Assembly: GCA_038215095.1 (NCBI GenBank)
Contig: JBBQRG010000053.1
Span: forward strand, 1-21,546
Direction of reading: 5' to 3'
DNA: 21,546 bases
Source: DATACN01 sp038215095
GTDB taxonomy: Bacteria; Actinomycetota; Thermoleophilia; Solirubrobacterales; Thermoleophilaceae
Part shown: positions 15,824 to 21,546 of the stretch, piece by piece
Position numbering within the stretch: position 1 is the stretch's first letter
How the letters are laid out: each line of letters starts with the position of its first letter
Translations under genes and position numbers: made by a program
The notes under the pieces: model-generated
The model's database searches: none
The model's input: only the letters and a program-made list of their open reading frames with translations
What the model was told of the DNA's origin: nothing

Positions 15824-16798
15824 CTAGACCAGGTCCTTCACGGCCTCGCGCTCTTCCTTCAGCTCGTCGACCGAGGCCTGGATCTTCTCCTTCGAGAAGT
15901 CGGTCAGCTCGATGCCCTGCACGACCTCGTACTTGCCGTCCGAGCAGGTGACTGGGAACGAGCAGATGATGCCCTCCTCGATGTCGTAGTCGCCCGTCGA
16001 GGGGATCGCCATCGAGCGCCAGTCGTCGGCGCCGAGCACCCAGTCGTGCACGTGGTCGATGGCCGCGCTGGCGGCCGAGGCGGCGCTGGAGGCGCCGCGG
16101 GCGTCGATGATCGCCGCGCCGCGCTTGCCGACCGTGGGCAAGAACTGCTCCTCGATCCAGACCTGGTCGTCGACGACGTCGGCGGCGGTCTCGCCCTTCA
16201 CCTTCGCGTTGAACAGGTCGGCGTACATCGTGGGCGAGTGGTTGCCCCAGACGCTCATGTTGGTGATGTCGGCGAGCGGGCAGCTGAGCTTGTCGGCGAG
16301 CTGGGCGAGCGCCCGGTTGTGGTCGAGCCGGGTCATCGCCGTGAAGCGCTCGTTCGGCACGTCGGGGGCGTGGCTCATCGCGATCAGGGCGTTGGTGTTG
16401 GCAGGGTTGCCCACCACCAGCACGCGGATGTCGTCGGCCGCGCCGTCGTTGATCGCCTCGCCCTGCGGCCCGAAGATCTTGCCGTTCTCCTGCAGGAGGT
16501 CGGAGCGCTCCATGCCCTTGCCGCGCGGCTTCGCGCCCACCAGCAGGGCCACGTTCGCGCCGTCGAAGGCCTCCTTGGCGTCGTCGGTGAGCTGCATCCG
16601 GCGCAGTAGCGGGAAGGCGGAGTCCTCGAGCTCCATCGCAACGCCCTCGAGCGCCTCCATCGCGGCCGTTATCTCGAGCATTCGCAGCTCGACCGGCTGG
16701 TCCTTGCCGAGCATCTCGCCAGCGGCGATCCGGAACAGCAGGCTGTAGCTGATCGCGCCGGCCGCGCCGGTGACTGTCACCTTCACTGGGTCACTCAC
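15824..16798 (-). CDS. mdh: Malate dehydrogenase (NAD-dependent, Thermus/cytosolic type)
   Basis: The enzyme interconverts malate and oxaloacetate in the TCA cycle. It has 324 residues. The NAD loop TGAAGAISYSLLFRIAAGEML (10-30) and LEI (41-43, whose glutamate binds the adenosine ribose and favours NAD over NADP) match the Thermus-type family. Catalytic landmarks are R92 and R98 (RGKGMERSDLL), N131 (GNPANTNAL), R157-D159 (TRLDHNR) and H187 (WGNHSPT), all intact. The GTG start overlaps the icd stop in GTGA, so icd and mdh form a coupled operon. It converges on the winged-helix gene with one base between the stop codons, leaving no space for a terminator. Confidence 0.97.
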   Translation of the reverse strand: MSDPVKVTVTGAAGAISYSLLFRIAAGEMLGKDQPVELRMLEITAAMEALEGVAMELEDSAFPLLRRMQLTDDAKEAFDGANVALLVGAKPRGKGMERSDLLQENGKIFGPQGEAINDGAADDIRVLVVGNPANTNALIAMSHAPDVPNERFTAMTRLDHNRALAQLADKLSCPLADITNMSVWGNHSPTMYADLFNAKVKGETAADVVDDQVWIEEQFLPTVGKRGAAIIDARGASSAASAASAAIDHVHDWVLGADDWRSMAIPSTGDYDIEEGIICSFPVTCSDGKYEVVQGIELTDFSKEKIQASVDELKEEREAVKDLV

Positions 16799-17883
16799 GA
16801 TGCGTTCTCCATCTCCTTGATCACCGCGTCGGCGTACTCGGAGGTGCCGACGGCACTCGGGTCGTCGCGGTCGTCCTTCAGGTCGTAGGTCACGTCCTCA
16901 CCCTTCTTGATCACCTCGGCGATCGCCGCCTCCATGCGGTCGGCGGACTCGTCCTCGCCGAGGTGGTGCAGCATCAGCACGCCCGACAGCATCAATGCGG
17001 TCGGGTTCACCTTGTTCTGGCCCTTGTACTTGGGGGCCGAGCCGTGGGTGGCCTCGAAGATCGCCGCCTCGTTGCCGATGTTCGCGCCCGGCGCCAGGCC
17101 CAGGCCGCCGATCAGGCCGGCGCCCAGGTCGGAGACGATGTCGCCGTAGAGGTTTGGCAGCACGATCACGTCGTACTCCTCGGGCCGCGACACGAGCTGG
17201 TTGCAGAGGTTGTCGATGATGCGGTCCTCGAACTCGATCTCCGGGTGCTTCTCCGCGACCTTGCGGGCGGTGTCGAGAAAGAGGCCGTCGGTGTGCTTCA
17301 TGATGTTCGCCTTGTGAGCGGCGGTGATCTTCTTGCGCCCGTACTCCTTGGCGTAGTCGAAGGCCGACTCCACGATCCGCTCTGAGCCGAAGATCGAGAT
17401 CGGCTTGATCGAGATGCCCGAGTCGTCGCGGATCGGGCTGTCCAGCTCGTCGGCCAGAAACTTGGCGAGCTTCGCCACCTCCTCCGAGCCCTGCTCGAAT
17501 TCGATCCCCGCGTAGAGGTCCTCGGTGTTCTCGCGCACGATCACGATGTCGGTATCCGGGAACTTCGTGCGTACTCCCTCGTAGGCCTTGCAGGGCCGGA
17601 TGCACGAGTAGAGGTCGAACTCCTTGCGCAGCGCCACGTTGATCGAGCGAAAGCCCGAGCCCACTGGCGTGGTGGTGGGGCCCTTGATGGCGATCCCGCG
17701 CTCGCGGACCGAGTCCAGCGTGCGGTCGGGCAGCGGGTTGCCCTCCTCCTCGTAGACGTCCTCGCCGGCGTCCTGTTCGTCCCATTCGAACTCGACACCG
17801 GTGGCCTCGAGCACGCGCCGGGTCGCCTCGGCGATCTCGGGTCCGGTGCCGTCTCCGGGGATGAGGGTGACGCTGTGAGCCAA
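16795..17883 (-). CDS. icd: Isocitrate dehydrogenase (isocitrate/isopropylmalate dehydrogenase family)
   Basis: The enzyme oxidatively decarboxylates isocitrate to 2-oxoglutarate. The start is TTG 17883, where AGAAAGGA lies 5 bases upstream; the frame continues farther but that part is not family-like. The resulting 362 residues begin (M)AHSVTLIPGDGTGPEI. Substrate residues are visible: RSINVALR (79-86), R96 in IRPCKAYEG, R117 in RENTEDLYAG, Y124, K191 in HKANIMK, and D248/D252 in YGDIVSDLGAG. The cofactor region HGSAPKY (280-286) keeps the Lys-Tyr pair linked to NADP use in E. coli, while the later arginine (R395 there) is Asp here, so NAD or NADP preference is unclear. Isopropylmalate or homoisocitrate dehydrogenase is less likely given the RSxNxxLR serine and the mdh partner. 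Confidence 0.92.
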   Translation of the reverse strand: MAHSVTLIPGDGTGPEIAEATRRVLEATGVEFEWDEQDAGEDVYEEEGNPLPDRTLDSVRERGIAIKGPTTTPVGSGFRSINVALRKEFDLYSCIRPCKAYEGVRTKFPDTDIVIVRENTEDLYAGIEFEQGSEEVAKLAKFLADELDSPIRDDSGISIKPISIFGSERIVESAFDYAKEYGRKKITAAHKANIMKHTDGLFLDTARKVAEKHPEIEFEDRIIDNLCNQLVSRPEEYDVIVLPNLYGDIVSDLGAGLIGGLGLAPGANIGNEAAIFEATHGSAPKYKGQNKVNPTALMLSGVLMLHHLGEDESADRMEAAIAEVIKKGEDVTYDLKDDRDDPSAVGTSEYADAVIKEMENAS

Positions 17884-17888
17884 ATCGG

Positions 17889-17896
17889 TCCTTTCT
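17889..17896 (-). promoter_or_regulatory. Ribosome binding site of icd
   Basis: Minus-strand AGAAAGGA, then 5 bases, then TTG at 17883. It fixes the icd start and argues against the longer upstream frame. It also abuts a possible alternative start (17897) of the divergent protease. Confidence 0.75.
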
Positions 17897-17941
17897 GTGG
17901 TCCGGGGTGACGCGGGCAGTCTGCCAACATTCCCCGGCACG

Positions 17942-19081
17942 GTGTTCGGCGGAGGATCGATCCAGCTGGCGCGGGTGTTCGGCATCCGCATCGGCGTGGA
18001 CCCGAGCTGGTTCTTCGTCCTGTTCCTGATCATCTGGTCGCTGTCGGGCTACTACGACAACTTCGCCCTCGCGGTGATCAGCGCGCTGCTCTTCTTCCTG
18101 TCGATCGTGCTGCACGAGCTGGGCCACGCAGTCGTGGCCATGCGAAACGGCATCCCGATCCTCGGCATCGACCTCTGGATGTTCGGCGGCATGGCGAAGA
18201 TGAGCGGCGACACCCAGTCGCCCGGCGTCGAGTTCCGGGTGGCCGCCGCCGGGCCGCTCGTCACGCTCCTGATCGTGGGGGTGTGCCTCGGGCTCGGCGC
18301 GCTCGTCGCCGGCGGCCACGACGCCCTGCAGGCGACCCGCTTCGAGGGCACGGCCAGGGGCGCGACGGCGGTGCTGGGCTACCTGGCGTCCATCAACGCG
18401 CTGGTCCTGGTGTTCAACCTGATCCCCGGCTTCCCCCTCGACGGCGGCCGCATCGCCCGGGCGATCGTCTGGTGGCGGACGGGGGACCGCAACCGCGCGA
18501 CGCTCTTCGCGGCACGCCTTGGCCGCGGCTTCGCCTATCTGATGATCGCGGGCGGTGGCTACATCCTGCTCAGGGGCGGCGACGCCGTGTTCGGCATCTG
18601 GCTTGCCTTCATCGGGCTCTTCCTCTCCCAGGCGGCCCGCGGTGCGGAGGTGGAGAGCGCGATCGGGAGCCGCATCGACGGGCTCAAGGTGGCCGACGTG
18701 ATGGACGCCGAGCCGGTCGCGGTGCCCGAGGACCTGCCGCTCGACCGGGCCGAAAACGAGTTCTTCCTGCGCTACGGCTGGCCCTGGTTCCCCGTCGTGG
18801 ACGCCCGCGGCCGGCTGGTAGGGCTGCTCAGCCACGAGGCCGTGACGAGCCTGCCGGAGGCCGTCCGCTCCGGCCGCACGGTGGGCTCGGTGATGGCCCG
18901 CACCGAGCCCGACAGCGGCCTGCGTGTACAGGTCGAGGAGCCGCTCGAGACGCTGCTCGGCCGGGAGGCCCTGTCGCGGCTCGGCGCGCTCATGGCGGTG
19001 GACGCCGATGGCAGGCTGCGCGGCATCGTGACGGTCGACCAGCTGCGACGGGCCCTCCGCCCCGCCGCGCCCGTTGCATAG
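17942..19081 (+). CDS. Site-2 protease-type membrane metalloprotease (M50) with C-terminal CBS domains
   Basis: This is a zinc protease that cuts within membranes, in a family that often releases anti-sigma factors or clears signal peptides. From GTG 17942 it has 379 residues: an N-terminal MFGGGSIQLARVFGIRIGVDPSW typical of the CBS-containing subfamily, several membrane helices (about 22-34, 42-57, 104-122, 142-158 and 195-230), HELGH with H58, E59 and H62, and the second metal motif NLIPGFPLDGGR with D167. Two CBS repeats follow (about 248-305 and 312-372), ending VDADGRLRGIVTVDQLRRAL. An upstream GTG (17897) would crowd the icd ribosome site. The gene is divergent from icd and ends 20 bases before sdhA. 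No substrate is identified nearby. Confidence 0.9.
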   Translation: MFGGGSIQLARVFGIRIGVDPSWFFVLFLIIWSLSGYYDNFALAVISALLFFLSIVLHELGHAVVAMRNGIPILGIDLWMFGGMAKMSGDTQSPGVEFRVAAAGPLVTLLIVGVCLGLGALVAGGHDALQATRFEGTARGATAVLGYLASINALVLVFNLIPGFPLDGGRIARAIVWWRTGDRNRATLFAARLGRGFAYLMIAGGGYILLRGGDAVFGIWLAFIGLFLSQAARGAEVESAIGSRIDGLKVADVMDAEPVAVPEDLPLDRAENEFFLRYGWPWFPVVDARGRLVGLLSHEAVTSLPEAVRSGRTVGSVMARTEPDSGLRVQVEEPLETLLGREALSRLGALMAVDADGRLRGIVTVDQLRRALRPAAPVA

Positions 19082-19084
19082 AAT
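19079..19084 (+). promoter_or_regulatory. Candidate -10 box for sdhA, overlapping the protease stop codon
   Basis: TAGAAT matches TATAAT at five of six positions; its first three bases are the stop codon of the M50 protease gene. Transcription start about 7 bases later would give sdhA a leader of roughly 11 bases. No clear -35 lies inside the protease 3' end. Confidence 0.45.
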
Positions 19085-19101
19085 CGCCGCCCGCCACCCG
19101 C

Positions 19102-20784
19102 ATGCCCCAACACGATGTCCTCGTCATAGGAGCCGGCCTCGCCGGCCAGCGCGCAGCCCTCGCCGCGGCTGAGGAGGGCGCCAACGTGGGCGTCATCTCC
19201 AAGGTCCACCCCGTTCGCTCGCACTCGAACGCGGCCCAGGGAGGCATCAACGCGGCGCTCGACCCCGAGGACTCCTGGGAGTCGCACGCCTTCGACACGG
19301 TCAAGGGCTCGGACTACCTCGGCGACCAGGACGCCATCGAGATCATGTGCCGCGAGGCGCCGGACGAGGTGCTCACGCTCGAGCACCTCGGCGTGACGTT
19401 CCACCGCGACGAGACCGGCCACCTCGGCAAGCGCGCCTTCGGCGGCGCCTCGGCGGCCCGCACCTACTACATCGCCGACATCACCGGCCAGGCGATCCTG
19501 CACGTGCTCTACGAGCAGCTGATGAAGCACGAGGAGGTCTACCGCTACGAGGAGTGGTTCACCACCGCGCTCGCCCAGGACGACGACGGCCGCATCGCCG
19601 GCGCGGTAACGCGCAACATCCGCGACGGATCTATGGAGCTGTTCTCGGCGAAGACCGTGATCCTCGCCTCCGGCGGCAACGGGCAGGTCTACAACCCCAC
19701 CACGAACGCGCTCGCCTGCACCGGGGACGGGATCGCCATGGCCTACCGGATCGGCGCCCCGCTGATGGACATGGAGATGGTCCAGTACCACCCCACCACG
19801 CTCGCTGGCCTCGGCCTGCTCATCACGGAGGGAGCCCGCGGCGAGGGCGCCCACCTCTACAACGCCGAGGGCGAGCGCTTCATGGAGAAGTACGCGCCCA
19901 ACAAGATGGAGCTCGCCTCGCGCGACGTCGTGTCCCGCGCCGAGCAGACCGAGATCAACGAAGGTCGCGGCTTCGACGACGGCACCGTCGCGCTGGACAT
20001 CACCCAGGTGCCGCGCAAGCGCATCCACGAGGCGCTCAGGGAGATCGTGAACGTGGGCCGCGACTTCGCCGGCGTGGACATCACTCAGGAGCCGATCCAC
20101 ATCAAGCCCGGCAACCACTACGTGATGGGCGGCGTGAAGACCGACGTGAACGGCCAGACCGACATCCCAGGGCTCTACGCCGCCGGCGAGGTGGCCTGCG
20201 TCTCGGTGCACGGCGGCAACCGCCTGGGCGCCAACTCGCTGCTCGACACGCTCGTGTTCGGCCGCCGCTCGGGACAGCACGCGGCCAAGGCCGCGAAGGG
20301 CATGGCGGTCACCGAGCCCAGCCGCGCGCGCCTGAACGACGAGGGCGCCCGCATCGCCGAGATCATGGGCCGCGAGCGCACCGGCCGGCGCGTGTCGGAG
20401 ATCAAGGCCGAGCTGGGCGCCACCATGGACAAGTACGTGGCCGTGTTCCGCGACAAGGAAGGCCTGAACGAGGCGCTCGAGATCGTGCGCCGGCTGCGCG
20501 AGGAGGCCCAGAACCCGTCGATCGACGACCACGGCGCCGTGTTCAACCAGGACCTGCTGGGCGCGCTCGAGCTGCAGTTCATGATCGACACTGCGGAGGC
20601 CACGGTGATCGGCGCGATCGAGCGCAAGGAGAGCCGCGGGGCCCAGTTCCGCACGGACTTCCCCGACCGCAACGACGACGAATGGATCAAGCACATCAAC
20701 CTCACGCTGAACGGCGACGAGCCGGACATCTCCTACTCCGAGGTCACGAAGACCCGGTGGGAGCCGGAAGAACGGAAGTATTGA
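19102..20784 (+). CDS. sdhA: Succinate dehydrogenase/fumarate reductase flavoprotein subunit
   Basis: This subunit holds covalent FAD and oxidises succinate at the inner face of the membrane. It has 560 residues. Visible features are the FAD loop VIGAGLAGQRAA (8-19), the flavin-linked His in RSHSNAAQGGIN (H41), HPTT (230-233), EGARGEG (243-249), the active-site Arg in SRDVVSR (R274), H339 in GNHYVMGG and R374 in HGGNRLGANSLLDTLVFG. The ATG at 19102 gives the family start MPQHDVLVIGAG; the frame is open farther upstream only as an overlap with the protease gene. sdhB follows after 3 bases. No sdhC or sdhD membrane-anchor gene precedes it, which is unusual compared with sdhCDAB operons; anchors may lie beyond the window. 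Confidence 0.96.
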   Translation: MPQHDVLVIGAGLAGQRAALAAAEEGANVGVISKVHPVRSHSNAAQGGINAALDPEDSWESHAFDTVKGSDYLGDQDAIEIMCREAPDEVLTLEHLGVTFHRDETGHLGKRAFGGASAARTYYIADITGQAILHVLYEQLMKHEEVYRYEEWFTTALAQDDDGRIAGAVTRNIRDGSMELFSAKTVILASGGNGQVYNPTTNALACTGDGIAMAYRIGAPLMDMEMVQYHPTTLAGLGLLITEGARGEGAHLYNAEGERFMEKYAPNKMELASRDVVSRAEQTEINEGRGFDDGTVALDITQVPRKRIHEALREIVNVGRDFAGVDITQEPIHIKPGNHYVMGGVKTDVNGQTDIPGLYAAGEVACVSVHGGNRLGANSLLDTLVFGRRSGQHAAKAAKGMAVTEPSRARLNDEGARIAEIMGRERTGRRVSEIKAELGATMDKYVAVFRDKEGLNEALEIVRRLREEAQNPSIDDHGAVFNQDLLGALELQFMIDTAEATVIGAIERKESRGAQFRTDFPDRNDDEWIKHINLTLNGDEPDISYSEVTKTRWEPEERKY

Positions 20785-20787
20785 CCC

Positions 20788-21546
20788 GTGGCTGAGAACT
20801 ACACACTGAAGGTCCGCCGCTACGACCCCGAGTCGGGCCAGCCGGCGTATTGGCACGACTTCGAGGTGGAGCTCGACCCCGAGCGCTCGGTGCTCGACGG
20901 GATCCTGCAGGTCAAGGACCGCGAGGACGCCTCGCTGGCCATCCGCTGCTCCTGCCGCGCCGCCATCTGCGGCTCCTGCGGCGTGCGCATCAACGGCAAG
21001 TCCTCGCTGGCCTGCAACACCCGCATCTCCGACGCCGCCGACCGCGCGCCCGACGGCGGCGCGATCGTGGTCGAGCCGATGGGCAACATGCCCGTCATCA
21101 AGGACTTGATCGTGGACATGGACGCCGTCCACTGGAAGAAGGTCCAGCGCGTGGTGCCGTGGCTGCTGCCGGAGGGCCCGCCGCCCGAGCGCGAGTACCT
21201 CGTGCCGCCCGAGGCGATGATGGACGTGACCCAGTCGATGGCCTGCATCCACTGCGGCGCCTGCGTCTCGGCCTGCCTTTCGCTGGAGGTCGACCCCGAG
21301 TTCATCGGCCCCGCGGCCCTGGCCAAGGCCTACCGCTTCGTGGGCGACCCGCGCGACGGCGCCACCGAGGAGCGGCTGCAGGACCTGGCCGAGGACCCGC
21401 ACGGAATGTACGACTGCACCCACTGCTTCGCCTGCATCGAGGTCTGCCCCAAGGACGTGGCGCCGATGAGCCAGATCATGCGCCTGCGCCGCAAGGCCAC
21501 GAACGACTACGAGATCAAGGACCGCAACAACGGCTACGGCCACGAG
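20788..21546 (+). CDS. sdhB: Succinate dehydrogenase iron-sulfur subunit (3' end outside the window)
   Basis: This subunit passes electrons from FAD to quinone. The GTG at 20788 lies 3 bases after the sdhA stop and gives 253 residues in frame to the window end. The [2Fe-2S] ligands are C56, C61, C64 and C76 (an additional C54 precedes them). The first dicluster motif is CIHCGACVSAC with C153, C156, C159 and C163. The second, CTHCFACIEVCP, has C210, C213, C216 and C220. C213 occupies the position that is Ile, Val or Phe in canonical SdhB/FrdB, whose middle-distal cluster is [3Fe-4S]. The protein is complete for all cluster motifs; only a C-terminal tail can be missing. Confidence 0.96.
   Translation, partial: MAENYTLKVRRYDPESGQPAYWHDFEVELDPERSVLDGILQVKDREDASLAIRCSCRAAICGSCGVRINGKSSLACNTRISDAADRAPDGGAIVVEPMGNMPVIKDLIVDMDAVHWKKVQRVVPWLLPEGPPPEREYLVPPEAMMDVTQSMACIHCGACVSACLSLEVDPEFIGPAALAKAYRFVGDPRDGATEERLQDLAEDPHGMYDCTHCFACIEVCPKDVAPMSQIMRLRRKATNDYEIKDRNNGYGHE

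Noticed and set aside
17915..17925. GGCAG-T-CTGCC palindrome between icd and the protease gene
   Set aside because: Five-base GC arms are common by chance in this composition, and no promoter element lies at a suitable distance.
16898..18835. Minus-strand open frame spanning the protease gene and much of icd
   Set aside because: The composition is repetitive and it runs antisense to M50 motifs and out of frame with icd; it is a shadow.
18772..21543. Very long minus-strand open frame opposite the M50 protease, sdhA and sdhB
   Set aside because: It mirrors the codon pattern of conserved sdhA and sdhB and its translation is Val/Leu/His/Arg-rich without motifs.

Overview
The window is GC-rich, densely coded chromosomal DNA from a bacterium, most likely an actinobacterium. 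The gene content suggests the deep-branching class Thermoleophilia (Solirubrobacterales-like), but that placement is inferred from remembered family resemblance, not from a search. Supporting signs are the rsmI-metG arrangement, many GTG and TTG starts, a Ser/Lys-tailed FmdB zinc ribbon, a LytR-CpsA-Psr wall enzyme, and -10 boxes set only 6-9 bases before start codons, the layout of leaderless transcripts. I see no rRNA, tRNA, CRISPR array, prophage, transposase or attachment site, and no gap between genes longer than about 150 bases. This is a core-genome region rather than an accessory island.

Layout. 1-1974 (minus): a ROK sugar kinase, rsmI (16S rRNA methyltransferase) and the 5' end of metG. 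1995-3083 (plus): an LCP-family cell-wall ligase, divergent from the kinase with overlapping -10 elements. 3080-4166: a VOC/glyoxalase gene broken by an internal frame-shifting deletion, and a divergent AraC-type regulator. 4163-5938: an FmdB-type zinc-ribbon protein (minus), resembling the mycobacterial redox chaperone Ruc, divergent from glyS. Between them is a near-consensus CIRCE (HrcA) operator with the fmdB -10 box inside its spacer. 6030-9311 (minus): a TetR regulator, an MMPL/RND transporter and a flavin-reductase-like split-barrel protein, read in that order.

9378-13571 (minus) holds a protein-quality-control block: an RNase Z-like metallo-hydrolase, an Hsp20 chaperone and the Lon protease, closely packed, followed by a Lys-rich single-pass membrane protein and a clear intrinsic terminator. 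13676-13885 (minus) is a 69-residue four-cysteine protein. 14032-15822 (plus) holds an NAD(P)-binding epimerase-like protein coupled to an SRPBCC protein, then a coiled-coil/AT-hook/winged-helix DNA-binding protein preceded by an AT-rich nest of inverted repeats. 15824-17883 (minus) is an icd-mdh operon. 17942-21546 (plus) is a site-2 protease with a CBS region, then sdhA and the 5' part of sdhB, so three TCA-cycle activities meet here.

I did not find a wholly new multi-gene system. The best leads are the CIRCE operator at fmdB/glyS, the recurrent leaderless-promoter signature (the hexamer TATCGT used three times), the extra cysteine in SdhB, the repeat nest before the AT-hook protein, and the decayed VOC gene beside an intact regulator.
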